Origin: Halobacterium salinarum DSM 3754
Lineage (GTDB): Archaea > Halobacteriota > Halobacteria > Halobacteriales > Halobacteriaceae
Direction: 5' to 3'
Assembly (NCBI RefSeq): GCF_008124605.1
Contig: NZ_VRYN01000001.1
Span: 236,772-300,771 of the forward strand
Length of the DNA stretch: 64,000 nucleotides
Position 1 is the first letter of the stretch. Each line of letters opens with the position of its first letter. The translations under genes were made by a program, and so were the position numbers. The notes under the pieces are model-generated. The model made no database searches, was not told the DNA's origin, and was given only the letters and a program-made list of their open reading frames with translations. Shown piece after piece: positions 1 to 8,625 of the stretch.

Positions 1-95
1 GTCTGCCCGAACGCGGCACCGACGACGTCGCTGCGCTCGACGACGCCGTCAACGACGAAGTCCGCGTGAATGAGGTATTTGGCGGTGTCTTCCAT
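1..95 (-). CDS. dnaG: DNA primase DnaG, N-terminal fragment (runs off window)
   Basis: Only the first 31 codons lie in the window, read leftward from ATG at 95. The peptide starts MEDTAKYLIHADF and continues through DGVVE and DVVGAAFGQ, which is the characteristic N-terminus of archaeal DnaG, the Toprim-domain primase-like protein also found with the exosome. The catalytic Toprim region lies outside the window, so nothing can be said about its integrity. The call rests on close resemblance of this short conserved stretch and is fairly secure despite the length. Confidence 0.8.
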   Translation of the reverse strand, partial: MEDTAKYLIHADFVVDGVVERSDVVGAAFGQ

Positions 96-225
96 CGGTT
101 TCGTGTTGCATTGTTGTATGACGGGGGTCGTCAAATACCTGTCGTGAGCGGCATGAAACCGGCGTCCTGGCAGCCACCCCCGGAACCCAATGATTAACCC
201 GGGATGGGACGCGTACCATGATTCC

Positions 226-438
226 ATGCGAACATGGCGCGCGCTCGGCTGGGGTGGCTGTTTCGTCGTGTTGCTCGGGCTTGCCGTCCCGTGGTTCCTC
301 TGGCGCAGCGACACGCTCGTCGCTGGCCTCCCGGTCTGGCTGTGGTGGCACATCGCCTGGATGGGCGTGACCGCGCTCGCGTTCGGGGCGTTCGCGCGCC
401 GCGACTGGGGGTTGTTCGTGACGGGTGAGCGACAGTGA
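226..438 (+). CDS. DUF3311 small membrane protein, partner of the SSS symporter
   Basis: A 70-residue protein with two hydrophobic helices (about residues 8-26 and 34-54), resembling DUF3311 proteins, which typically sit just before sodium:solute symporter genes. The start at 226 (MRTWRALG) places the first helix correctly; an in-frame ATG at 190 would add 12 polar residues. Its stop overlaps the GTG start of the symporter (GTGA at 435-438), so the two are translationally coupled. Its role is inferred from context, probably a small subunit or assembly partner of the transporter. The biochemical function of the family is unknown to me. Confidence 0.75.
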   Translation: MRTWRALGWGGCFVVLLGLAVPWFLWRSDTLVAGLPVWLWWHIAWMGVTALAFGAFARRDWGLFVTGERQ

Positions 439-1925
439 GCGGCGTGGCCCTGGAGCTCGGTGTGGTGGCTGGCTACATGGTGGTGGCGCTGGCGGTCGGT
501 CTCGTCGCGTACCGCGTCACCGACCGGGACGCCGAGGACTACTACCTCGCCGGGCGTGGCCTGGGCACCGGCGTGCTCCTGTTCACCACGTTCGCCACGC
601 TGCTGTCGGCGTTCACGTTCTTCGCCGGGCCGAACATCGCGTACGCCAACGGCCCCGAGTGGATCCTCGTCATGGGCCTCATGGACGGCGTGCTGTTCGG
701 GCTGCTGTGGTACGTCCTGGGCTACCGACAGTGGCTGCTGGGCAAGGCCAACGGCTACGTCACGCTCGGCGAGATGCTCGGCGACCGCTTCGGCTCCCGG
801 GGCCTGCGCGGGCTGGTCGCGGGCGTCAGCATCTTCTGGCTGTTCCCGTACGTGATGCTCCAGCAGATCGGTGCCGGGGAAGCGCTGGTTGGCCTCACCG
901 GTGGCGCGGTCCCCTACTGGGCGGGTGCCGGGTTCATCACGCTGTTCATGGTCGTGTACGTCGCCATCTCCGGGATGCGCGGCGTCGCGTGGACGGACAC
1001 CCTGCAGGGCGTGTTCATGCTCGGCATCACGTGGGTGGCGTTCGTCTGGGTGGCCGCCGAGATCGCGGGCACCACCGGCGGGCTGGCGGGCGCACTCCCC
1101 ACCGAGTTCCGCGCGCTCGGCGGCGGCGCGTACTCCCCGCAGTGGATGCTCTCCCAGGCCATCGGCATCGCCGTCGGCGTCTCGATGTTCCCGCAAGTGA
1201 ACCAGCGGTTCTTCGTTGCGGACTCCAAACGCACCCTCAAGCGCACGTTCGCGATCTGGCCGCTGCTGGTCGTGTTGCTGTTCGTGCCGGCGTTCCTGAT
1301 GGGCGCGTGGGCCAACGGCGTTGGGCTCCCGCTGCCCGACGGCGAGAACATCGTCCCCATCCTCCTCAGCGAGTACACGCCCGGCTGGTTCGCCGCGCTC
1401 GTCGTTGCGGGCGCGCTCGCCGCGATGATGTCGTCCAGTGATTCCATGCTGCTGTCGGGGTCGTCGTACTTCACGCGGGACATCTACCGGCCGTTCGTGA
1501 ACGCCGACGCCACCGCCCGCCGCGAGGACACCCTGGGCCGCGTCGGCGTTGCGGCGTTCGCCGTCGCGGCGTTCGGCGGCAGCCTCCTGCGGCCCGGCAG
1601 CCTGCTTGAGGTCGGCTCAACCGCCTTCGGTGGGTTCGCCCAGCTCGCGCCGCCGGTCGCGTTGGCGATGTACTGGCGCCGGACCACGAAAGCCGGGATG
1701 TTCGCCGGCGTCCTGGGCACCCAGGCGTTCTACCTCGCGACCGTCTTCGGGCCGCCGGTCACGCTGGCCGGCGTCCCGATCATCGCGTCGTCGTACTTTG
1801 GGTGGTTCGCGCAGGTCGTCGGCCTCCCCCTCGGCGTCGTGTTGACCGTCGGCGTCTCGGCCGTGACGGCGCCCAGCGACACGGAGAACGCGAGCGCGTA
1901 CGTCGACGCGTTGCGCGCGGACTGA
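435..1925 (+). CDS. Sodium:solute symporter (SSS/PanF-like family)
   Basis: A 496-residue polytopic membrane protein with the usual SSS length and about 13 hydrophobic helices. The region DAEDYYLAGRGLG near residue 32 is the typical SSS signature just after helix 1, and the stretch AAMMSSSDSMLLSGSS near residue 330 corresponds to the conserved helix containing Na+-site residues. It should move a small organic solute (carboxylate, pantothenate or amino-acid type) with Na+. The sequence does not fix the substrate. It starts with GTG overlapping the DUF3311 gene, forming a two-gene operon. Confidence 0.88.
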   Translation: MSGVALELGVVAGYMVVALAVGLVAYRVTDRDAEDYYLAGRGLGTGVLLFTTFATLLSAFTFFAGPNIAYANGPEWILVMGLMDGVLFGLLWYVLGYRQWLLGKANGYVTLGEMLGDRFGSRGLRGLVAGVSIFWLFPYVMLQQIGAGEALVGLTGGAVPYWAGAGFITLFMVVYVAISGMRGVAWTDTLQGVFMLGITWVAFVWVAAEIAGTTGGLAGALPTEFRALGGGAYSPQWMLSQAIGIAVGVSMFPQVNQRFFVADSKRTLKRTFAIWPLLVVLLFVPAFLMGAWANGVGLPLPDGENIVPILLSEYTPGWFAALVVAGALAAMMSSSDSMLLSGSSYFTRDIYRPFVNADATARREDTLGRVGVAAFAVAAFGGSLLRPGSLLEVGSTAFGGFAQLAPPVALAMYWRRTTKAGMFAGVLGTQAFYLATVFGPPVTLAGVPIIASSYFGWFAQVVGLPLGVVLTVGVSAVTAPSDTENASAYVDALRAD

Positions 1926-1926
1926 G

Positions 1927-2205
1927 TCAGTCGTCGAGGTAGTCGGCCACCCAGGCGTGGTGCTCCCGGAGCCGGCGCTGGCCGGCGTCGGTCAACAGCA
2001 GCCGGTCGTGGAGGCCGTCGCGTTCGCGCTCGATGATGCCCGCGGACTCCAGCTTGCGGATCACGCCCACGAAGCGCTGGGGGTCGATGCGGTCGTCGTG
2101 TTTGCGTTCGACGGCGCGTTTCACGGACTGCTGGGTGGGGGACCCCTCGCCAGCCACCACGACGCAGACATCGCGTCGCAGCCCGGACGCCAGCCACTTG
2201 CTCAT
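1927..2205 (-). CDS. Small winged-helix (PadR/MarR-like) DNA-binding protein
   Basis: A 92-residue acidic/basic mixed protein from ATG at 2205. Residues about 15-80 form a winged-helix pattern: a helix carrying QQSVKRAVERKH, a recognition helix in PQRFVGVIRKLESAGIIER and a wing ending in LLLTDAGQRRL. The LTxxGxxxL ending is common in PadR and related haloarchaeal HTH proteins. The reading frame stays open upstream to 2652, but that part is antisense to the exported protein at 2315 and lacks haloarchaeal composition, so the short start is preferred. It ends one base after the symporter stop, convergent with it. Its target is unknown. Confidence 0.7.
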   Translation of the reverse strand: MSKWLASGLRRDVCVVVAGEGSPTQQSVKRAVERKHDDRIDPQRFVGVIRKLESAGIIERERDGLHDRLLLTDAGQRRLREHHAWVADYLDD

Positions 2206-2314
2206 GGTCGACGGTGGGAGCGCGCGGGTATTACTGCTGGCGGTGTCCGCCGCGTTCGCAGGCGACGACGCCAGCCACAAGATACACCTGGGTTGGGGCT
2301 CCGTCTCCGGACAG

Positions 2315-3172
2315 ATGGACACGGACGACGACAGACGACTGACCAGGCGCCAGCTGCTCGGCGGCGGCGCCGCCGTCACCGCCGGCGCGTTCGCGTACGG
2401 CACCGACAACCCCGTCCACCGCTCGTCGGTAGCGGAGACGGCCGCGCGCTCGGCGGACGAGCCGCCGGAGCCGGGCGCGTCCTGGACCGCAGTCCACTCG
2501 CCCGACCTGCCCGGCGCGGACGTGACACAGCTGGTCGGTGTCCGGTACATCGGCGACGACGTCGGTTCCGCGAAGGAGGTGGGCGTCGACGTGCTCGCCG
2601 TCGCGGTCGGCCGGCGGTCGACACCGTTCGGGAGCGGCGGCCTGCTCGACACTCACCGCCTGGGCGTCCGTGGCACCGGTGCGTCGGGAACTCGTGGCAT
2701 CGACTCCGGCCACGGCTGGAAGCTCGCGAGCGGCCCGGTACGGCCGCCCGACTCGGTGGCCGACGCGACGGGACTCGACCCGGCCGCGCTCGACGACCCG
2801 GATGCGGTCCGGGAGCGCGTCCTGCCCGACGGCGAGCCCAAAGCGGACCGCGACCTGGCGCTCGCGCGCCCGCTACTGGCGGCGGCCGAGGGCTCGCCGT
2901 CCGCGGACCGGCTGACACTCGCGGGCGTCGTCCACGCGGTCCAGACCGACGACACGAGAGCGCGCAAGGGAACCCGGAAATACGAGGGGGGCGGGGAGAC
3001 CTACCGGTGGCCCCTCGACGGCGTGGTCGCGCACGCGGTCCGCTACCGCCAACTCTACGTCTACGTGAACGACGGGCGAGCCGGGCTGAAGGTGGCGTCA
3101 GCCGTCCCGCGACCGAGCCTGCTCGGGTCGCCCCGCATCGAGGGCGCGCTTAGCGTGTCGTTCCCGGCGTAG
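2315..3172 (+). CDS. Tat-exported haloarchaeal protein of unknown function
   Basis: A 285-residue protein beginning MDTDDDRRLTRRQLLGGG, with a twin-arginine motif (RRQLL) followed by an alanine-rich hydrophobic segment, so export by the Tat pathway is likely. There is no clear lipobox cysteine, so the protein may be released or N-terminally anchored. The rest is acidic with no motif I recognise. Around residues 215-260 it carries KGTRKYEGGGETYRWPL and a Tyr-rich strand. The start at 2315 is chosen because it places the Tat motif at the N-terminus; upstream in-frame codons overlap the divergent HTH gene. Confidence 0.7.
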   Translation: MDTDDDRRLTRRQLLGGGAAVTAGAFAYGTDNPVHRSSVAETAARSADEPPEPGASWTAVHSPDLPGADVTQLVGVRYIGDDVGSAKEVGVDVLAVAVGRRSTPFGSGGLLDTHRLGVRGTGASGTRGIDSGHGWKLASGPVRPPDSVADATGLDPAALDDPDAVRERVLPDGEPKADRDLALARPLLAAAEGSPSADRLTLAGVVHAVQTDDTRARKGTRKYEGGGETYRWPLDGVVAHAVRYRQLYVYVNDGRAGLKVASAVPRPSLLGSPRIEGALSVSFPA

Positions 3173-3223
3173 TCGCGCGGCCGCCACGGTAGCCTTTTGC
3201 CGCCGATGCTCCAAGCCGAAGGC

Positions 3224-4129
3224 ATGCAGACGCACGTCGTCCCGGTCGGCTTCGACTACGACCGGCTGATCGCGCCACTGGTGCGCGAGCAGTTACAGGT
3301 CGACCGCGTGATTCTCCTGGAGGGGGCCGTGGGGAGTCAGGCGAACGTGGAGTACAGCCAGCGCATCTCCGAGAAACTCGAACAGGACTTCCGGAACCTA
3401 CTGGGCGCGGACACCGACCGCGTGTCCGTGGTCGACGTGTACGACTACGACGCGGCCTTCGAGCAGGCGTTCGCGCTCATCGACGACGTTCTCGACGCCG
3501 ACCCCGACGGCGAGGTGTGGGTGAACATCGCGTCGATGCCCCGCACCGTCTCGTTCGCGTTCGCGACGGCCGCCCACTCGATGATGGTCGAACAGCCCGA
3601 GGACCGCGACCGCATCCACACCTACTACACGGCCCCCGAGAAGTATCTGGAAACCGAGCTCGCCGAGGAGTTACGCGCCAGCGCCGCCCTGCTTGAGTCG
3701 GTGGCCGACGGCGACGTCGACGCGGACGCGGTCGACGAGCGCCTGACCGCGGCCCGCGATCTGCTCGCGGAGTTCGACGAGCGCGGCACCACCATCGGCG
3801 CCAAGGAGATCGGGGGCAGCCACATCGTGGAGTTGCCCGTGGCGTCGTTCTCGAACGTCAAGCCCTTCGAGGAGGTGATCCTGTTCACCCTCGGCGAGCA
3901 CGGCACCTTCGAGTCGGTCAGCGAGCTGGCGGCGGCGCTGGCCGACGACCTCAACGAGGAGTACACCGACAGCTTCCGGTCGAAGGTGACCTACACCGTT
4001 GACAAACTCGGACCGGGCGGGAAGGGGTACGTCGAGCGCGAGGAACACGGGAAATCCTACCGGACGTGGCTGTCCCGCATCGGCCAGCTGTGGGTGCGCG
4101 CCCACGAGAACACCGGCACCGGGGAGTGA
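3224..4129 (+). CDS. HFX_2341/DUF6293-type regulator: CARF-like sensor domain plus winged helix
   Basis: A 301-residue protein. The N-terminal half (about residues 1-150) begins MQTHVVPVGFDYDRLIAPL and has Rossmann-like alternating strands, including EVWVNIASMPRT. This matches the haloarchaeal HFX_2341 family, whose N-domain belongs to the CARF superfamily of nucleotide sensors. The C-terminal part (about 220-300) is a winged helix with FEEVILFTLGEHGTFESVSEL and an SFRSKVTYTVDKL recognition helix. No cas gene is nearby, so it is a CRISPR-independent CARF regulator. The start at 3224 is chosen over an ATG at 3197 because the conserved MQTHVV start lies here, with an A/T box (CCTTTTG) about 27 nt upstream. 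Confidence 0.82.
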   Translation: MQTHVVPVGFDYDRLIAPLVREQLQVDRVILLEGAVGSQANVEYSQRISEKLEQDFRNLLGADTDRVSVVDVYDYDAAFEQAFALIDDVLDADPDGEVWVNIASMPRTVSFAFATAAHSMMVEQPEDRDRIHTYYTAPEKYLETELAEELRASAALLESVADGDVDADAVDERLTAARDLLAEFDERGTTIGAKEIGGSHIVELPVASFSNVKPFEEVILFTLGEHGTFESVSELAAALADDLNEEYTDSFRSKVTYTVDKLGPGGKGYVEREEHGKSYRTWLSRIGQLWVRAHENTGTGE

Positions 4130-4168
4130 CGGCAGGGTTATGCGGGCGTCACTCCAACCACGCGGTGT

Positions 4169-4528
4169 ATGAGCAGTCAGTCCGGTGTCGTGGTGCATAT
4201 CACGGCGGAGACGGTGTCGGGGTGGACGATGGCGTTGCAGAACCTCGCGAACCTCGTGCAGGACGCGAGCGTCGAAACCCCGCCGGAGGCCATCGAGGTG
4301 GTCGTCAACGGGCCGGGAGTCCGGTTCTTGCGCGCGTCAGCACCCGAAGCCGAGAACGTCGCGCAGATGCTCGCGGCGGGCGTCACCGTGGCCGTCTGCG
4401 AGCGCTCGGTGGCGCGCTTCGACTACACCAACGCCGAGTTCGTGTCCGGCGTCACCGTGGTTCCGTCCGGCGTCGCGGAGGTGCTGCGCGCCCAGGAGGA
4501 CGGCGCACGGATGTTGAAGCTGCCGTGA
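4169..4528 (+). CDS. DsrE-family protein
   Basis: A 119-residue single-domain alpha/beta protein. The pattern VVVHITAE, then LQNLANLVQD, IEVVVNGPGVRFL, QMLAAGVTVAVCERS and VTVVPSGVAEVLRAQEDG follows the DsrE/YchN fold. The cysteine in AVCERS is at the position often conserved in the family. DsrE proteins take part in sulfur relay or bind small molecules, but many haloarchaeal members are uncharacterised and no partner sulfurtransferase is adjacent. It lies 40 bp after the CARF-type regulator in the same direction and could be co-transcribed with it. Confidence 0.75.
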   Translation: MSSQSGVVVHITAETVSGWTMALQNLANLVQDASVETPPEAIEVVVNGPGVRFLRASAPEAENVAQMLAAGVTVAVCERSVARFDYTNAEFVSGVTVVPSGVAEVLRAQEDGARMLKLP

Positions 4529-4529
4529 G

Positions 4530-5213
4530 TCACCGGCGGTGCTCGGTGGCGTGGATGTGGGTGGCGAGCGCGAGGTAGGTCGCGAGCATGGTGAGCGCCA
4601 CCGCGCAGGCGGCCGCGATGTCGTGGGCGTACAGGGCGTGGGGAGCTTCGGCCCCGAGTTCGGCGCGCAGGAGCGTGTGGTGGGGGCCACCGAGCACACC
4701 CAGGAAGTAATCGAGGAGGTCGTTGATGCCGTACCACGCCAGCGCCACCCCGACGGCGGGCACCGAGAACGTCGCGTAGCGGTGGACGATGAACGCCTCG
4801 ACGGCCATCCCGAAGTGACTGAGCACCAGGAACCAGTACATGCCCCACCAGAGCGCGCCCTGGCCGTTCACGACGAGTTGGACGAACGGCGTCCACAGGC
4901 CGAGTTTGAGACAGCCGAAAAACGCCAGCGCGTGCAGCCAGTCGGCGTCCCAGTCGAGCTTGTACGCCACCAACGAGGCCGCGATGAACAGCGTTGCCGT
5001 CGGGCTGTCGGGCACGAAGATCCAGGCCGCCAGCGGCGTGTCCGCGAGCTGTATGCGGTAGTACCAGAACCCGAAGACGGTGCCTGCGACGTTGATCGCG
5101 GCGATGACCCACGCCAGCCGGAGCGCGAGGTCCTCCAGTCGCGTCGGGAGCGGGGCGACGTACCACGGGAGCGTGTCGTCGGGCGTCGTCTCGGCGGCGT
5201 CACGAGTCGGCAT
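4530..5213 (-). CDS. DUF1405 integral membrane protein
   Basis: A 227-residue membrane protein beginning MPTRDAAETTPDD with about six hydrophobic helices. Sequence features such as NVAGTVFGFWYY, WIFVPDSPTATLF and KLGLWTPFV match DUF1405, a family present in haloarchaea and Bacillus (YpjA-like) without assigned function. The ATG at 5213 is preferred to an ATG at 5246 because it removes an arginine-rich extension not expected in this proteome. Its stop abuts the convergent DsrE gene (1 bp gap). Confidence 0.8.
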   Translation of the reverse strand: MPTRDAAETTPDDTLPWYVAPLPTRLEDLALRLAWVIAAINVAGTVFGFWYYRIQLADTPLAAWIFVPDSPTATLFIAASLVAYKLDWDADWLHALAFFGCLKLGLWTPFVQLVVNGQGALWWGMYWFLVLSHFGMAVEAFIVHRYATFSVPAVGVALAWYGINDLLDYFLGVLGGPHHTLLRAELGAEAPHALYAHDIAAACAVALTMLATYLALATHIHATEHRR

Positions 5214-5411
5214 CGGTACGTGGCGACGGTCGCGCGGTCGCCGCATAGCGCTTGCGGTCCGGGCGGGTGCCAGTGGCGGTCACACGGCCGTCAGCGCCGG
5301 GGAAGCCGGCCGCCGGAGCGAGCGGTGTCGGGGGCGTGCTGGCGGCGTGACGCTGCGTTCAGGTCGTTCCGCAACCGGCCCAATTAAGCACTCCCAAACC
5401 AACGGTATGGT

Positions 5412-6320
5412 ATGGCAACGGAAACCGACCTCGAGGAACTGCGGCGCGGCAGCGAGCTGGTGAAACGCGGGTTCGCGAAGATGCAGAAGGGCGGCGTCAT
5501 CATGGACGTTGTGAACCGCGAGCAGGCGCGCATCGCTGAGGACGTGGGTGCGGTTGCTGTGATGAACCTTGAGGCCGTGCCGGCGGACATTCGGAAGCGC
5601 GGCGGCGTGGCGCGGATGGCCGACCCGGCGAGCCTGACCGGCATCATCGAGGAGGTGTCGATCCCGGTGATGGGGAAGTCCCGGATCGGCCACCGCAAGG
5701 AGGCCGAAATCCTGCAGGCGGTGGGCGCGGACATGATCGACGAAAGCGAGGTGTTGACGCCCGCCGACGACGAGTACCACATCGACAAGCGCGAGTTCAC
5801 CGCGCCGTTCGTCTGCGGGGCGCGCAACCTCGGGGAGGCGCTGCGCCGCATCGACGAGGGCGCGGCGATGATCCGCACCAAGGGGGAGGCCGGCACCGGT
5901 GACGTCAACCAGGCGGTCCACCACCAGCGCAACATCAAATCCGCCATCCGCAAGCTCGAAGGCATGGATTACGAGGAGCGGGACATGTGGGCCCGCGACC
6001 ACGAAGCCCCCCGAGAGCTCGTGCACGAGACCGCGGAGATGGGGCGGCTGCCGGTGGTCAACTTCGCGGCGGGCGGCATCGCGACGCCGGCCGACGCGGC
6101 GCTGATGATGCATCACGGCTGTGACGGCATCTTCGTCGGTTCAGGGATCTTCGGCGCAGAGAACCCCGAGGCCATGGGCCGGGCGGTCGTGGACGCCGTG
6201 AACAACCACGACGACCCCGAGCGCCTCGCGGAGATCGCGTCGAACATCGGGGAGGGCATGCAGGGCGACCCGAACGCCGACCTGCCCGAGGACGAGCGGA
6301 TGCAGGACCGCGGGAACTAG
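5412..6320 (+). CDS. pdxS: Pyridoxal 5'-phosphate synthase lyase subunit PdxS
   Basis: A 302-residue TIM-barrel enzyme that makes PLP from ribose 5-phosphate, glyceraldehyde 3-phosphate and ammonia supplied by the glutaminase PdxT. The family hallmarks are present: [43 protein letters not shown] with the Schiff-base lysine, and [10 protein letters not shown] with the second lysine region. The C-terminus contains [27 protein letters not shown] box AATTAAG at 5382-5388 lies 25 bp before the ATG, so the mRNA is probably leaderless. pdxT is not in this window. Confidence 0.97.
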   Translation: MATETDLEELRRGSELVKRGFAKMQKGGVIMDVVNREQARIAEDVGAVAVMNLEAVPADIRKRGGVARMADPASLTGIIEEVSIPVMGKSRIGHRKEAEILQAVGADMIDESEVLTPADDEYHIDKREFTAPFVCGARNLGEALRRIDEGAAMIRTKGEAGTGDVNQAVHHQRNIKSAIRKLEGMDYEERDMWARDHEAPRELVHETAEMGRLPVVNFAAGGIATPADAALMMHHGCDGIFVGSGIFGAENPEAMGRAVVDAVNNHDDPERLAEIASNIGEGMQGDPNADLPEDERMQDRGN

Positions 6321-6329
6321 GCGCCGCGG

Positions 6330-8414
6330 CTACTGCGAGGTCGCGTTCGAGCCGAGCACGGCGGCCGGCTCCGTGAGTGCCGTCGTCGTCGGCCGCGTGG
6401 GATCGCCGCCGAGGTTGTGTGTCCGGTCGGTGACCGGCGTCGTGGTGAATCCGACGGTCGTATCCAGTGCATCGGTGAGCGGCGCGAACCGCACCAGCGC
6501 GTCGGTGTCGGCCGCCGACCCGATGAGGATGACAGCGCCCCCGGCGTCGGCGAAGTCGGCGACAGCGCGGCGCTCAGCCGCCGTGAACGCGGTCGTGGGC
6601 GACGAGACGATGAGCGCGCTCGCGGCCGGCGTGCCGTCGTCGTGACAGAGCGCCGGCCCGGTGTCGTGGGGGAGGGTGGTGACGCCGTCCAGATCCACGC
6701 CGGCCGGCGACCAGCCTTCGAGGAACCGCTGGAAGTACGCCACGTCCTCCGCGGAGAGCGCGGCGTCGCTGCCGAACTGGCCGTGGCCGCCGTCGACGAG
6801 CACGGGCGCGGACAAGCCGTCCGCAGCGAGGCAGTCGATGAGCTCGGCGACGAACATCGAGACGTCGTGGCCCTCGTTCGTGGCGGCACCGTCGGACTCG
6901 GCGGGCTCGAACCCCTCGTCGATGAGCGGGCCGCCGACCGCGGCGACGCGGGCGGCAGCATCGGCGGTGACGAGGGGCGTGCTGTCGGCCGACGCGACCA
7001 CTGTCTGGCCGCCGGTCACCGCGACCGGATCGGGGAAGAACAGCGACTCGACGGATCGACTGTCGGGGCCGTCGATGGCGGTCGGATCCGAGAGCTCCCA
7101 CAGCCCGTCGCCGGCGGCCCGGGCTGTGGCTTCGGCCGCCCAGTAGTCGTCGTACTGGGAGAACGCGGAGGCGTAGACGCGCGCCATGCCGTCGGCGACG
7201 GCGCGGCGGTTGTACGTGGTGCCGTCCGGGAGCGTGAGATACCCCAGGAGGCGGCCGTAGTCGCCGCGCGCTGGCCCGCCCGCATCGAAGGACAGCGTGA
7301 CCGTCTGTCCGCCGAGCGCGTCCCGTGCGTACGCGGTCGCGGCGTCGCCGCGGGCTTTCAGCGCGGCGGCGTCAGTGATGCCCTCGTATTCGGCGACCCG
7401 CTCGGTCGTCTGGCCGGTTTCCGGTGTGTCGATGCCGACGATGCGAACCGTGTCGGTCGTGCCGTCTCGGAACCGCACGTCGACAGTGTCGCCGTCGGTA
7501 ACCCGAACCACGTCGACGGTGTACGTTTCGTCGGCGGTGATCGTGACATCGTCGGTCCCGTCAGTGCGAGCCGCCAGCAGCGACGCGTAGTCGTCGCTGG
7601 GGAACGTCGCCGTCGTCGGCGCGAACGCCGCGCCGGCGTTGTGCTGGTCGTCGGTGACCTGCGTGTCGTTGAACCGGATGGTGGTGTCGATGCCGTCGGC
7701 GAGGTCGTTGAGCGATGCCGTGGCGTCGTAGTTCTTATAGTCCGACTGGCTCATCAACACCACGAGCCCGCCGTCGGCGGCGAACGCCGCCAGCGCGTCC
7801 TGTTCGGCGGCACTGAACGGGTCGGCGGGGGACGTGACGACGGCCGCGGCGGCGTCCTCACGGGTGACCGCGTCGGCGATGTCGGTCGTCGCGGCGACCG
7901 TGTGGCCCGCGGTGTCGGCGCGCGCGGCCACCGCCGAGTGCGAGGCGCGGTCGTAGAACTGGTCGTGGCCGTCGTCCCAGTAGATCGTGCCCGCGTCGGC
8001 GTAGGCGTCGAAGACGTTCAGCAACACGTCCTCGTTGCCGTACGACCCGGCGTCGCTGTCGTCCGGGGCAAACGGCGCGGCGAACGCGACCACGGAGCCG
8101 TCGACGGCCATCAGTGGGATCGTCTCGCCGTCGGGGTACGCGGTGGTGTCGTCGTTGCCGTCGCGGTCGACGGTCGTTGCGGTCGGCTCGGCCGCGGCCA
8201 CGATCTGGGCGTCCGGGAGGAATCCCGGATCGCCGCCGTCAGTGCGGGGGGCGGCCAGGAGGCCCGCCGACGAATCGAAGAGGAGTTCGTCGACACGGTC
8301 GTCGGCCGTCGCTGCGGTTGTGTCTGTGATGACTGTGCGCGCCCGGGTGGAAGACCCGACTGTGGCACCACCGAGGGAGATGCCAAGCCCGGTCAAGAAC
8401 TGCCGTCTGTGCAT
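6330..8414 (-). CDS. Tat-exported multidomain protein: DUF4350-like / thermonuclease (SNase) / DUF4350-like
   Basis: A 694-residue protein from ATG at 8414, with Tat signal MHRRQFLTGLGISLGG. After it comes a DUF4350/GATase-like domain (about residues 110-270: DAYADAGTIYWDDG, AAAAVVTSPADPFSAAEQDAL, LVVLMSQSD). Next is a staphylococcal-nuclease domain (about 290-430) with DGDTVDVRF, VRIVGIDTPETG and RGDYGRLLGYL, so the Asp, Arg, Asp-Thr-Pro-Glu and second Arg catalytic positions are all present. A second DUF4350-like repeat ends the protein (GAVILIGSAADTDAL). It is probably an extracellular nuclease with two carbohydrate- or ligand-type flanking domains. The upstream frame extension to 8516 lacks haloarchaeal character. 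Confidence 0.85.
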   Translation of the reverse strand: MHRRQFLTGLGISLGGATVGSSTRARTVITDTTAATADDRVDELLFDSSAGLLAAPRTDGGDPGFLPDAQIVAAAEPTATTVDRDGNDDTTAYPDGETIPLMAVDGSVVAFAAPFAPDDSDAGSYGNEDVLLNVFDAYADAGTIYWDDGHDQFYDRASHSAVAARADTAGHTVAATTDIADAVTREDAAAAVVTSPADPFSAAEQDALAAFAADGGLVVLMSQSDYKNYDATASLNDLADGIDTTIRFNDTQVTDDQHNAGAAFAPTTATFPSDDYASLLAARTDGTDDVTITADETYTVDVVRVTDGDTVDVRFRDGTTDTVRIVGIDTPETGQTTERVAEYEGITDAAALKARGDAATAYARDALGGQTVTLSFDAGGPARGDYGRLLGYLTLPDGTTYNRRAVADGMARVYASAFSQYDDYWAAEATARAAGDGLWELSDPTAIDGPDSRSVESLFFPDPVAVTGGQTVVASADSTPLVTADAAARVAAVGGPLIDEGFEPAESDGAATNEGHDVSMFVAELIDCLAADGLSAPVLVDGGHGQFGSDAALSAEDVAYFQRFLEGWSPAGVDLDGVTTLPHDTGPALCHDDGTPAASALIVSSPTTAFTAAERRAVADFADAGGAVILIGSAADTDALVRFAPLTDALDTTVGFTTTPVTDRTHNLGGDPTRPTTTALTEPAAVLGSNATSQ

Positions 8415-8504
8415 TGGTGTGGATGTCTCTGTGTGGGCTGAGACGTGCCATCCGTCGTCGGCCCGGCTGCGATGCGCCGCCGCCCGGATACCAGTTACGC
8501 CGCT

Positions 8505-8545
8505 CCAAACCAACAAAAAACCCCGGTGTTTGGGTTGGGAATACG
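8505..8545 (-). terminator. Candidate T-rich terminator downstream of thrB
   Basis: Read leftward, downstream of the thrB stop, the sequence gives CCAAACACCGGGGTTTTTTG followed by TTGGTTTGG. CCAAAC on one side can pair with GTTTGG on the other, and a T6 run at about 8515-8520 fits archaeal oligo-T termination. It lies roughly 100 bp past the thrB stop and about 90 bp before the next leftward gene. This is inferred from sequence shape only. Confidence 0.35.
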
Positions 8546-8625
8546 TCTCAAGAGTCGCTCATACCCGTGTTTTCTTGACAATATAACTATAGCGGACTCC
8601 GGAGCGCGCCCGTGGCTGCCACCAG

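Noticed and set aside
2206-2652. N-terminal extension of the small HTH protein
   Set aside because: It would be antisense to the Tat-exported protein, and the conserved winged helix is complete from 2205.
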